Source: Sideroxyarcus sp. (GTDB lineage: Bacteria; Pseudomonadota; Gammaproteobacteria; Burkholderiales; Gallionellaceae). Taken from it: 64,000 nt of DNA. The notes under the pieces are model-generated. The model worked only from the letters and a program-made list of their open reading frames with translations. It did not search any database and had not been told where the DNA came from. Location of the stretch: NCBI GenBank assembly GCA_030652215.1, contig JAUSBC010000102.1, forward strand, positions 1 to 64,000, given 5' to 3'. Shown in pieces: positions 55,167 to 63,894 of this stretch. The position numbers were made by a program, and so were the translations under genes. The stretch's first letter is position 1, and the number at the start of each line of letters is the position of its first letter.

Positions 55167-56228
55167 AACGCGACACCTCGAACGGATTACGACGCACTCG
55201 CCGCCCGCATCAAGGCGTGGGGCAATGCGCTCGGATTTCAGGCGGTGGGCATCGTCGACACACACCTCGATGCAGCCGAAGCGCATCTGCTGCAATGGCT
55301 GGCGCAAGGCCGCCACGGCGCGATGGATTATATGGCAAAACACGGCGCCAAACGCGCGCGACCGGCGGAGTTGGTGCCCGGCACCCTGCGCGTGATCTCG
55401 CTGCGCATGAACTATTACCCGGAGCATGCAAAAGACTCGCATGCCGTGCTGGCCGACGGCAGCCGCGCCTTCATTTCGCGCTATGCGCTGGGGCGCGACT
55501 ATCACAAGGTGTTGCGCAACCGGCTGGAAAAATTGGCGCAACAGATACGCGATGAAGTTGAGTGCCAGTGTCGCGTATTCACCGATTCCGCGCCGGTGCT
55601 GGAAGTGGAACTGGCGCAGAAAGCCCGTCTGGGCTGGCGCGGCAAACATACGCTGCTGCTGTCGCGCGAGCAGGGCTCCTGGTTCTTTCTGGGCGAAATC
55701 TACATAGACCTGCCGTTGCCGGTGGATGCGCCGCAGGACAACCATTGCGGCACCTGCCAAGCTTGCATGGACATCTGCCCCACACTGGCCATCACCGCAC
55801 CCTACCAACTGGATGCGCGGCGCTGCATCTCCTATCTCACCATCGAATTCGCGGGCAGCATACCGCCGGAGATGCGCCCGCTGATCGGCAACCGCATCTA
55901 CGGCTGCGACGACTGCCAACTGGCCTGCCCGTGGAACCGCTTCGCCCACAAGACCGTCGAGCCGGACTTTGCCGTGCGTCACGGTCTGGGCGACGTCCCG
56001 CTCACCGAACTGTTCGCCTGGGACGAGGCAACCTTTCACGCCAGACTCGCGGGCAGCGCCATCCACCGTATCGGCCACGAGCAATGGCTGCGCAACATCG
56101 CCGTGGCCTTGGGCAATGCCCCAACCGCGCCGGAAGTCGCGACAACACTGCAGTCGCGTCTGCAACACCCGTCCGCTCTGGTTCGCGAGCATGTCGAATG
56201 GGCATTGCGACAGCATCGCGGATTGTGA
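55149..56228 (+). CDS. queG: Epoxyqueuosine reductase
   Basis: Cobalamin- and Fe-S-dependent enzyme of the last step of queuosine synthesis in tRNA. 359 residues, with DSAPVLEVELAQKARLGWRGKHT in the cobalamin-binding part and two 4Fe-4S motifs, CGTCQACMDICPT and CDDCQLACPWN. HEAT-like C-terminal residues follow. Two ATG codons compete (55149 and 55161, MQNATPR). The second would reduce overlap with the divergent tsaE start. A tRNA gene follows 58 nt downstream. Confidence 0.95.
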   Translation: MIRFMQNATPRTDYDALAARIKAWGNALGFQAVGIVDTHLDAAEAHLLQWLAQGRHGAMDYMAKHGAKRARPAELVPGTLRVISLRMNYYPEHAKDSHAVLADGSRAFISRYALGRDYHKVLRNRLEKLAQQIRDEVECQCRVFTDSAPVLEVELAQKARLGWRGKHTLLLSREQGSWFFLGEIYIDLPLPVDAPQDNHCGTCQACMDICPTLAITAPYQLDARRCISYLTIEFAGSIPPEMRPLIGNRIYGCDDCQLACPWNRFAHKTVEPDFAVRHGLGDVPLTELFAWDEATFHARLAGSAIHRIGHEQWLRNIAVALGNAPTAPEVATTLQSRLQHPSALVREHVEWALRQHRGL

Positions 56229-56286
56229 AAGCGGGTACAAATTCCTTGACAATTCCGGCTGCTCGCATAAAATGCGCGCCTCTTCC

Positions 56287-56362
56287 GGGTCGTTAGCTCA
56301 GCTGGTAGAGCAGCGGACTCTTAATCCGTTTGTCGCAGGTTCGATCCCCGCACGACCCACCA
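56287..56362 (+). tRNA. tRNA-Lys (anticodon CTT)
   Basis: 76-nt cloverleaf with acceptor stem GGGTCGT/ACGACCC, D-loop AGCTGGTAGA, anticodon loop CTCTTAA giving CTT, T-arm GCAGGTTCGATCCCCGC, and an encoded CCA end. Confidence 0.97.
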
Positions 56363-56365
56363 AAT

Positions 56366-56395
56366 AAAAAGGCCTACCATTGCGTAGGCCTTTTT
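56366..56395 (+). terminator. Terminator after tRNA-Lys
   Basis: Perfect 12-bp stem AAAAAGGCCTAC (56366-56377) with GTAGGCCTTTTT (56384-56395), loop CATTGC, ending in a T-tract. It can also end transcription of the convergent LuxR-type gene. Confidence 0.93.
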
Positions 56396-56412
56396 CAATT
56401 CCGGCGTCGGCA

Positions 56413-57165
56413 TTATTGCGCTGTCTGCAGCGTGGCGAGGTGCGGGCGTTGCATCATGCCGGGAGTGTCGGATTTTCGCGTGCCGGGGGTGCGATGAATG
56501 TCCGGCGCCCGGTCGCGGAAGCCGTTCTGCCTGTCGTTCGCGGACATGACGAGTGCCAGGTTAAGCCGGTCGGTGACGCCAATCTTGATGAATATTTCGG
56601 TCAGGTGGGCTTTTACCGTGCGTTCTGTAATCGAGCACGATTTGGCAATGTGTTTGTTGCTTTCCCCGTTTCCCACGCGTGTGGCAATGTCGAGTTCGCG
56701 CTGCGTGAGCTTGTTGAGCAGGCCGAGAGAGGCTCGGTGGGCTTTGAACTTTGCTGTTGTTTCGCCCAGTTCATTGATCAGCCGGCAAGTGAGCGAGCGC
56801 CGTATCCACAGTTCACCCTGCAGCACGGCATCGGCGACCTGGCCGAGAAATTCGGGGGACGCTTCGCTCCGGCAGCAGCCGCGCACGCCCGCTTTCAGAA
56901 AATCCCACTCCATGTTTTCGGAGATGGTGCCGCCGACGACGATGGTTCTGCTCACGGTGCATAGAGCGCCGAGGCGCGCAGTGCCATTCGTGCCGATCAA
57001 ATCCAGGTCAAGCAGGAGAACGGCCGGTTTGGCACTCGTAACGTCATTTCCGAGCTTGTCCAGGCTGTCGCTGATGCATGTTGTGCAGGCGTAGCCGCTC
57101 AGTCCCCGCTTCCATGAATCGAGTCTGTTTGCGCTGGCGCTGGCGATAACTGCAGTACGTTTCAT
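56413..57165 (-). CDS. LuxR/NarL-type response regulator
   Basis: 250-residue regulator. The receiver-like N-terminus has AVLLLDLDLIGTNG (Asp53/Asp55) but only a weak acidic pocket, so phosphorylation is uncertain. The C-terminal LuxR helix-turn-helix is clear: LTQRELDIATRVGNGESNKHIAKSCSITERTVKAHLTEIFIKIG. A 45-residue tail rich in Arg and Thr extends past the usual end. No kinase gene is adjacent in an operon; the FixLJ-like pair next door is separate. Confidence 0.85.
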   Translation of the reverse strand: MKRTAVIASASANRLDSWKRGLSGYACTTCISDSLDKLGNDVTSAKPAVLLLDLDLIGTNGTARLGALCTVSRTIVVGGTISENMEWDFLKAGVRGCCRSEASPEFLGQVADAVLQGELWIRRSLTCRLINELGETTAKFKAHRASLGLLNKLTQRELDIATRVGNGESNKHIAKSCSITERTVKAHLTEIFIKIGVTDRLNLALVMSANDRQNGFRDRAPDIHRTPGTRKSDTPGMMQRPHLATLQTAQ

Positions 57166-57355
57166 GTTGTTTTTCGAGATTGCGCAAGGGGTTGATTATC
57201 CGGAGTCGCTACTGACAGCATGTGCCATGCGCCTGCCGTCGCCAGGGTGTTGCGGGCCGGAAGCGTCAAGAAAAAGTAATCCGCGACACGGCGATGCACG
57301 GTAGCTCAAACCATGACGGGGCGTAATCAGTAAGACTATGTAGGCAGCCGGGCGG

Positions 57356-57967
57356 CTACTGCGTAGTTAGCTGCGAGGTGATGCGCGCGAGCTCCAGCAT
57401 GTTGGTCGCGCCGGTTTTTTGCATGACGTGCGCGCGATGGATTTCCACGGTCCGATAACTGATATTCAGTTGTTGGGCGATTTCCTTGCTGGTTTTTCCT
57501 TCCACTGCCAGACTCATGACCTCGCGTTCGCGTTCGGTCAATGCAGCCAGCCGTGCGGTGACGGATTGGCAAGCCCGGGCCTGCATCCTCAGGAAGTTAG
57601 ACTGTTCCATGGCTTCATGAACGCAGGCCAGCAGTTCCGCTCCCTGCACCGGCTTGATGAGGAAATTCATCGCGCCCGATTTGAGGGCGCGCACTGTGAG
57701 CGGTATGGTGCCGTGTCCCGACAGGAAAATGATCGGCAGCTGCATTTCGCGGCGCAACAATTCCTCCTGCAATGTGGGGCCGTCCATATCCGGCATGTTC
57801 ACGTCGAGAATGATGCAGCCCTGTGTATCCGGCGTGCATATCTCCAGAAAATCCTCGGCTCCGGGAAAGGTGGCGACTTTGTAGCCGCTGACTTCCAGCA
57901 GCATGCGCAGCGAGTCCCGCACCGATGCATCGTCGTCCACCACAAAAACTCTGGAAATGTCGCTCAT
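57356..57967 (-). CDS. FixJ/TodT-family response regulator
   Basis: 203 residues. The receiver (1-120) has Asp55 (CIILDVNMPDMDGP) and Lys105 (FLIKPV). The LuxR-type helix-turn-helix is LTEREREVMSLAVEGKTSKEIAQQLNISYRTVEIHRAHVMQK. The start at 57967 overlaps the kinase stop (ATGA), so kinase and regulator are translationally coupled. FixJ-type regulators typically respond to oxygen, redox or aromatic compounds; the signal here is unknown. Confidence 0.94.
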   Translation of the reverse strand: MSDISRVFVVDDDASVRDSLRMLLEVSGYKVATFPGAEDFLEICTPDTQGCIILDVNMPDMDGPTLQEELLRREMQLPIIFLSGHGTIPLTVRALKSGAMNFLIKPVQGAELLACVHEAMEQSNFLRMQARACQSVTARLAALTEREREVMSLAVEGKTSKEIAQQLNISYRTVEIHRAHVMQKTGATNMLELARITSQLTTQ

Positions 57968-59268
57968 GATGCGAAAGGCAAAGTAAGGTGAAACGTTGCG
58001 CCGCAGCCTTGCTGCTCGTCCATCCAGAGCTGGCCGCCGTTCTCCTCGATCAGCATGCGGCTGATTGCCAGCCCCATGCCGATGCCCTTGGCCTTGGTGG
58101 TAAAAAACGGCTCGAACAGGCGATGGGCATGCTCCTGCATGATGCCCGGTCCGTTGTCCTGTATGGTCACCAGGGCAACGCCGGCATTCGCTTTTGTGCA
58201 CACGGTCACGGTAATGGCGGGCAACGGCACACCCGCATCCTGCATGGCTTCGATGCCGTTGCGCAATAGATTGAACAGCACTTTTTGCACATGGGCGCGG
58301 TTGGCGAGAATCGGGGGAAGGTCGTTTTCCAGTCGTAGCAGTGAGTCGAACTGCAATTCATGCTCCAGCCTGGCTGTCTCCAGTACATCCGTGATTTCCT
58401 GGTTAAGATCGAATTCCTCGGTCGGAAACTCTTCGGTACTCAACAATTGGAGGAGATCGCGAATCGACTGGCCCGCGCGGTGGGACTGCCGTTCGCAGCC
58501 TTCGATGGCTTTGGCGATTTTTCCGAAGTCGGGTGTTTCAGCCTTCATGAGCATGAGGGCGGCTTTGCTGTACGAGGCGATGGCCAACAACGGCTGGTTC
58601 AATTCGTGGGCGATGGCGGCGGCGGTTTGGGCGGCGACATGCAGCGTATGCAATTCAGCCATTTCGTTGCGCCGTTCGAGAATCTCCTTTTCCATGCGCT
58701 TTCGCTCGGTGATGTCGATCAGAACGATGTGCACCAGGTCGTCGGCGGGCAGGCAATCCAGTTGCGCATGCAGGACCGGGCCAACATCAGGCTTGAGCGC
58801 GAGTTCGAAAGACAGTTTCTCGCGTTTGTGTTTCGTGCGCATGAAATGCTGATGCCAAAGGTCGGTATTCTCCGGCACGACGAAGGGGGCGAAGCGCCGT
58901 TGAATCAATTTTCCGCGCTCCATTCCCAGCAATGCGGCGGCGGTCAGATTGATTTCGTTTATTGTTCCGTGGGCGCTGAGCGTTATATAGCCGACAGGTG
59001 CAAAATCGTAAAGATCGGCATAGCGGTCGCGGGATTTTTCGATGGCGGTGTGCGCACTCCGCAACTCTTCGTTCTGCATTTCCAGCTCAATCTGCTGTAC
59101 CTGAAGTTCGTGCAGAAGTTCAGGGGTGCTGTTGCCCGGGGCGCTGGCAGGCGAAGGATTAGCGAGTTTTTCCGCGGCTTCCTGACGCAGGGAGCCGCGA
59201 GTGGCCTGAGGGGCAGCGCCGAGTCTCGATTTGCCTTTTTGCTCCGTCAAGATTTCCCCTTGATGCAT
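57964..59268 (-). CDS. PAS-containing soluble sensor histidine kinase (FixL-like)
   Basis: 434 residues, no membrane segment. A coiled coil (about 50-82) leads into a PAS domain (about 83-190, DFAPVGYITLSAHGTINEIN). The kinase core has His221 (AAIAHELNQPLLAI), LLRNGIEAM, DNGPGIMQE and GIGMGLAISRML. No haem-ligand pattern typical of FixL is evident. I start at MHQGEILTEQ (59268); an upstream Met at 59346 is possible. Its partner is the FixJ-type regulator downstream. Confidence 0.9.
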   Translation of the reverse strand: MHQGEILTEQKGKSRLGAAPQATRGSLRQEAAEKLANPSPASAPGNSTPELLHELQVQQIELEMQNEELRSAHTAIEKSRDRYADLYDFAPVGYITLSAHGTINEINLTAAALLGMERGKLIQRRFAPFVVPENTDLWHQHFMRTKHKREKLSFELALKPDVGPVLHAQLDCLPADDLVHIVLIDITERKRMEKEILERRNEMAELHTLHVAAQTAAAIAHELNQPLLAIASYSKAALMLMKAETPDFGKIAKAIEGCERQSHRAGQSIRDLLQLLSTEEFPTEEFDLNQEITDVLETARLEHELQFDSLLRLENDLPPILANRAHVQKVLFNLLRNGIEAMQDAGVPLPAITVTVCTKANAGVALVTIQDNGPGIMQEHAHRLFEPFFTTKAKGIGMGLAISRMLIEENGGQLWMDEQQGCGATFHLTLPFAS

Positions 59269-59459
59269 GCCGCGATTTTCAACTGGTTTTTTTGCAGCGT
59301 ATACGTTTTTCGGCTTGCCATGTTGTTGAAATGACCCCGTCCGCACCGAGATACGTATATCTACATATGTATTGCTCCGTATATATGCAGTCGCAATGCT
59401 ACTGTAACTTTGTTTGCCTCGGTAGTTGCCGCACTTTAGCCACGGTCAGGGAGTGAGAA
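59269..59459. promoter_or_regulatory. Divergent control region with AT-rich repeated motif
   Basis: 191 bp between outward-facing genes. It contains ATACGTATATCTACATATGT (59351-59370) followed by CGTATATATGC (59378-59388): repeated CGTATAT units in a nearly palindromic setting, unlike the GC-rich surroundings. It could be an operator for the adjacent FixJ-type regulator (inference). Confidence 0.4.
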
Positions 59460-59882
59460 ATGAACTTGCACAGAGTCGGTAACGCAGCCCCCAGGGGCAT
59501 TTCTTCTACCCGCGCAATACGGCATGAATGGCATGGTGAACACTTGACTGAACGGATTAATCCTCCTGCATTGTCGCTGGACGAACGCGGCATGATCCAG
59601 GACTGCAGCAAATCCCTCGAAAAACTGTTTGGCTTCCGGCGGCGGGATATCGTCTGGAAGCATGTTTCGAAGCTTTTTCCCCGGTTGGCGGATGTCGAAC
59701 TGGTCCAGTCCGGACACTTGAACCCGTTGCTCAATTACCTCTGTCACTGCGGACACCTCTACGAGGCACTGGATAGTCGGGGCGAAACTTTTTCAAGCAA
59801 CTTGAGTTTCGTTCATATCGAGTTCGACGGCAGGCGTTCTTTGCGCCTGATCGTGCGGCCAACAGACAGCGCCGAAGCGTGA
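59460..59882 (+). CDS. Small PAS-domain protein
   Basis: 140 residues made of one PAS-like domain: PALSLDERGMIQDCSKSLEKLFGFRRRDIVWKHVSKLFP, then a strand-rich end SNLSFVHIEFDGRRSLRLIV. AGGGAG lies 7 nt before the ATG. No output domain. It is transcribed away from the FixLJ-like pair and leads a series of three small genes (59460, 59929, 60181). A role as a co-sensor is possible but unproven. Confidence 0.7.
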   Translation: MNLHRVGNAAPRGISSTRAIRHEWHGEHLTERINPPALSLDERGMIQDCSKSLEKLFGFRRRDIVWKHVSKLFPRLADVELVQSGHLNPLLNYLCHCGHLYEALDSRGETFSSNLSFVHIEFDGRRSLRLIVRPTDSAEA

Positions 59883-59928
59883 ACGCAGGCGCGATCCATC
59901 GACCGCTCCGAATTCGAAAGGCAATATC

Positions 59929-60111
59929 ATGAGCCGCAATCTTACCCAGCCCGAGGAGATCGACCTGATCCTGATGACCCTGGAAGGGCCTGATTTCGGA
60001 CAGAAAAAGTCCGTTGCATGCGATACGCCGCAGGACGAAACCGGCCGAATCGGGCGCGGTCAATTCGCCGATGCGGCCGCTTGCGCGAACGACCCGGAAC
60101 ACAAGCAATAG
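59929..60111 (+). CDS. Small hypothetical protein
   Basis: 60 residues, acidic N-terminal half (MSRNLTQPEEIDLILMTLEG), no recognisable domain or signal. AAAGG precedes the ATG. It sits 46 nt after the small PAS gene and 69 nt before the SAP-domain gene, on the same strand. Coding is supported only by the ribosome site and placement. Confidence 0.45.
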   Translation: MSRNLTQPEEIDLILMTLEGPDFGQKKSVACDTPQDETGRIGRGQFADAAACANDPEHKQ

Positions 60112-60180
60112 CTGCGCGGCGTTGGTTTCTGCTGGAGCCAGTCCGGTTTTGTATTTTTCGATGTAAACAAGGAAATTTGC

Positions 60181-60372
60181 ATGAAGCTCACAGAAGTCTG
60201 CGCCATAGCCAAGTCGCGGAGCATCGCTCCCGCCAAGCTTTCGAAATCCGAATTGATCAAATTGATTCAGCGTCGTGAAGGCAACTTCGATTGCTTTGCC
60301 ACTGCCGTCAACGGCGAATGCGATCAAACGAACTGCCTTTGGCGCGCTGACTGCGTCGTTGCGGACGACTAG
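60181..60372 (+). CDS. SAP-domain small protein
   Basis: 63 residues. The N-terminal half is a SAP/Rho-N-like motif (MKLTEVCAIAKSRSIAPAKL, then SKSELIKLIQRREG). It is followed by a Cys-containing tail (NFDCFATAVNGECDQTNCLW and RADC). Four cysteines in C-x9-C-x4-C-x5-C spacing could bind metal or form disulfides. Similar small proteins occur in betaproteobacteria, with unknown role; SAP motifs bind nucleic acid. Confidence 0.75.
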   Translation: MKLTEVCAIAKSRSIAPAKLSKSELIKLIQRREGNFDCFATAVNGECDQTNCLWRADCVVADD

Positions 60373-60385
60373 GGCGCATTGACGC

Positions 60386-61891
60386 TCAGTCCGCCAGCGG
60401 CCGCGGTCTCGAAATCCCGAACCCCTGTCCATAGTCAATGCCGACTTCGCGCAGCTTGACGATGGTTTCCTCGCTCTCCACCAGTTCGGCGATGGTCTTG
60501 ACGCCGATCAGCCGGGCTACCCGGTTGACGGCGATTATTTTGGCGAGTTCGACCGGGTCGCGCAGGATGTTGAAAATGATGCTGCCGTCGATTTTCAAAA
60601 ACTCCACCCGGAAGCCGCGAATCAGGTCGAACGAAATCCGGTCGTGCCCGAAGCCGCTGATTGCAAGCAGGCAACCGCACTGTCTGACTTTTTGCGCAAA
60701 TTCCGCAACCAGCGCGGGATGCAGGGTGAGTTCCGCGTTGGAAATTTCAAAACACAGTGCGGCGCCCGGCAGGCCGTATTCAGCGAGCGTCAATTGCAGG
60801 AATTCCGGGAAACCGGGGTCGCATATCGTTGCCCCTGACAGATTAATGAAGAACAGCGAATTTTTCTGCTTCTCGTCCAGTGAGTGCTGATTCGCTGCCC
60901 ATTCCGTCACATGTTGTACCACCCAGCGGTCCAGATGCGGCATGAGACCGTATTTCTCGGCCAGCGGAAAAAACGCGCCCGGCGGCATCATGCCTTCCTC
61001 TTCCTCAATCAGGCGAACCAGGATTTCGTAGTGTTCGGCTTCCGCAGAATCTGCCGCCAGCGGGGTGATGAGCTGGCAGTACAAGCTGAAGTCGCCTTTC
61101 TCGATGGCGGCCCGGATATTGTTTATGTCGGTTTGTCCTGAAATCTGCTCGGAGAAGGACTCGACATAAGTGTCCTGATTCGACATCTCCTCGCGTGCAG
61201 ACACGTTGCCGTCCTGAGTCCGGGCTGCGGCTTCCGTGCCCGGCCTGGTCAAATCGCCGGGTGCGGTGATGTCGTCGACCAGCATGAAAAATCCGGTCAC
61301 TTTCCCATCGTCGCCGAGTTGCGGAATATGCTCGACATGCAGGCGATACACCGCGCCATCCGGCATCTTCTGCGTTCGCTCGTAGTGCACATGGTGCCCG
61401 TCCAGCGACTGGCGCACCGAGGTCGCCGTTTCCTGGTAGACATTGGCGCCCAGTATTTTTTTGATGTGCTGGCCCTTGATCTGATCCGGCCGCAGATGCA
61501 GCCATTCCATGAAGGCGCGGTTGTGATAGCGGCATACTCCTTCGGTATCGACGAAGGCCAGCATGGTCGGCAACACCTCGTCGATCAGGTGCAGCCGCGG
61601 CTTGCTGGCGGCAAGCGCTTCTTCGGCCCATTTGCGCAACTGCGTTTCGTGTTCGAGCTTGTCCTTGAAGACGTTCAATTGGGCCGTGCGTCTCGCGGCT
61701 AGCCACTCCACGCGCGATACCCGCGTGGCCTCCGACAGCATTGCCGCCACCAGGACGCCGCCCAGAAAGGTCACCCATTGCAGGCCGAGATCGGTGATGT
61801 AGATGGCAAAGACAAGCGCCACAGAAGTGGCAATGACAGCCAGCGCCGAGATGAAAGGGCGAACGGTGCGAAAGATGACGCGGGCCTTCAT
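60386..61891 (-). CDS. Membrane PAS protein with degenerate EAL domain
   Basis: 501 residues. Two membrane helices (about 11-32 and 36-53), a coiled coil, a PAS domain (about 98-208) and an EAL-like domain (about 255-500). The EAL signature is altered: YEILVRL keeps Glu289, Asn350 and Glu382 are kept, and Lys433 is present, but the Asp-Asp pair of the DDFG motif is Ser412-Gly413 (AISGFGHD). The later AEGVE motif is AELVESEE. Loss of the metal-binding aspartates argues against hydrolysis; it may bind c-di-GMP or a protein partner instead (inference). Confidence 0.85.
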   Translation of the reverse strand: MKARVIFRTVRPFISALAVIATSVALVFAIYITDLGLQWVTFLGGVLVAAMLSEATRVSRVEWLAARRTAQLNVFKDKLEHETQLRKWAEEALAASKPRLHLIDEVLPTMLAFVDTEGVCRYHNRAFMEWLHLRPDQIKGQHIKKILGANVYQETATSVRQSLDGHHVHYERTQKMPDGAVYRLHVEHIPQLGDDGKVTGFFMLVDDITAPGDLTRPGTEAAARTQDGNVSAREEMSNQDTYVESFSEQISGQTDINNIRAAIEKGDFSLYCQLITPLAADSAEAEHYEILVRLIEEEEGMMPPGAFFPLAEKYGLMPHLDRWVVQHVTEWAANQHSLDEKQKNSLFFINLSGATICDPGFPEFLQLTLAEYGLPGAALCFEISNAELTLHPALVAEFAQKVRQCGCLLAISGFGHDRISFDLIRGFRVEFLKIDGSIIFNILRDPVELAKIIAVNRVARLIGVKTIAELVESEETIVKLREVGIDYGQGFGISRPRPLAD

Positions 61892-62041
61892 TTTTCACTC
61901 CTCTCCGACCTGGGATAATTTTGGATACGGAACCGGTTTGGTTACCGGCTTGTGCCTAGTTTATATCCGAAAGGTGCGGAGTGTGGAAAGTTCCGGATCG
62001 GCCCCCGCCTGCGGAGTTGATCGGGCAGGCCCGGCTTCGCT

Positions 62042-63841
62042 TCAATACCCTTCGTACAAGCCCGCGTAGTCGTGACTATGCAGTTCCAGCACCTTGGCGC
62101 GCTTGATCTTCAAGGTGGGCGTCAGCAATCCGTTGTCCGCAGTCCAGGGCTCGCCCAGCAGCGCGATCTTGCGGATGCGTGCGTAGCCGGGGAAGGCGTG
62201 CAGTTGCTGCGTTACACGCTGCAGCGCATAGGCCTTTGTTTGTGAAGAATGCAGGCTTTCCGGCCATTCGGCGGGCAGGTTGCGTTCGCGCATGGCAGAG
62301 ACCCAGCGCTCGCGGTTCACCACAGTGAGCAGGCCGAGGTAAGCCTTGCCTTCGCCCACCACCATCACCTGCTCGAACAGCGGATCGGCGAGGATGGCGG
62401 CTTCCATGTCGTTGGGCGGGATTTTTTCGCCGTTGGACAGCACGATGATTTCCTTGATGCGTCCGGTGATGGTGATGCGGCCCGCGTCGTCGATGCCGGC
62501 CACGTCCCCGGTATTGAGCCAGCCGTCGGGGGTAATCATGGCTTTGGTTGCGGCCTCGTTGTTCCAGTAGCCCAGCATCACGCTTGGGCCCCGCACTTCC
62601 AGCGCGTTGTGTTCGCCCAGGCGTATTTCCAGATTGGGAACCTTGGGGCCGACGCTGCTCGGCAGGTTGTTGTCGAGGCGGTTGACGCTGATCACCGGGC
62701 TGGTCTCCGACAAGCCGTAGCCCTGCAGGATGTGCATGCCCAGGCCGATGAAGGTGCGCGCGTTGTCGGCGGAGAGTGCAGCGCCGCCGGTGATGGCGAG
62801 GCGCAGCCTGCCGCCGAGGCGCGCGAGCAGTTTGTCCGCCACCAGCTTTTTGAGCAGCGGCCACAACAGCAGTTTCGGATGCCAGGATGCGCGCTTCTGG
62901 ATGTGTTCGAAATGCCGGTTGCCGACATTGACGGCCAGATCGAACAGGCGGCGCGTCGAGGCCGGCCCCTTGTCGAGCTTGCTGCGGATGCCGGACTGGA
63001 TGCGTTCGAAGATGCGCGGCACCGAGATCAGTACCGTGGGGCGGATGAGCGCCAGATCTTCCTGCAACTGCTGCACCGAGCGCGCATAGGCGACGGTTGC
63101 CCCGGCCATCACCGGCACGTAATAGCCCGCCATGCGTTCCAGGCAGTGCGACATCGGCAGGAAAGACAGGAAGATGTCGTCGGGGTAGACCGCAAAGCAT
63201 TGCAGCGCGCCTTCCGCATTGCTGAGCAGGTTGCGGTGGCTCAGCATCACGCCCTTGGATTTGCCCGTGGTGCCCGAGGTATACACGATGGAGGCGAGCA
63301 TGCCGGGATCGTGCACCAGATGCCGGAAACCCTCGTGGGTATCCGGCAGCCATTCGTCCACGCTGCGCAGACGCTCGTCGTTGTCGCCCTCGGGCGGGGC
63401 GCGCAGGGTGATGATGCGGGTGAGGGAGGCGATGCCGGTGCAGGCCTCATGCAGCGGATGCCAGTGCGTCGCGTTGTCGATGAGCAGTATTTTTGCGCCG
63501 GAATCCTGCAGCACATGCGCGACGTTCTCGGGCCGGTCGGCCACGTACAGCGGAACCGTGACCAGCCCCAGGCCCAGCGCGGCCTGGTCGAACACCACCC
63601 ACTGCGGGGAATTCTTCAACATGATGGCGACGCGGTCGCCGGGCTGCAAACCCTCGTGCGCCATGGCCGTCTGCCAGCGCGCGATCTCGTGTTCCATCTC
63701 CTGCTAGGTCAGTTGCAGCCACTCGCAGCGATGGTCGTCGAAATAGCGGTAGGCAATGCTGTCCGGTGCGCGGCGCGCACGCTCGTGGAACAAGCCGTCC
63801 AGCGTGACGGCGGCGTCGGCTGCAATGAGGTCTGTCTTCAT
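62042..63841 (-). pseudogene. Long-chain fatty-acid-CoA ligase-like gene interrupted by TAG
   Basis: AMP-forming acyl-CoA synthetase family: SIVYTSGTTGKSKGVMLSH, YGLSETSPV, GWLNTGDVAGIDDAGR and ITGRIKEIIVLSNGEKI are its P-loop, motif II and hinge. The start is fixed at 63841 (MKTDLIAADAAVTLDGLFHE), with GGGAGAG 5 nt upstream. Codon 46 (63704-63706) is TAG in the context LQLT-stop-QEMEHEIARW, where relatives have Trp. A single G-to-A change (TGG to TAG) would explain it. The rest of the 600-codon frame is intact, so the change is recent, a sequencing error, or bypassed by re-start at Met49 (63697). Confidence 0.85.
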
Positions 63842-63894
63842 TTCATCTCTCCCGGGTGAGGCTGTTTACCGTGCCAGGCAAGGACCTGGCGAAA

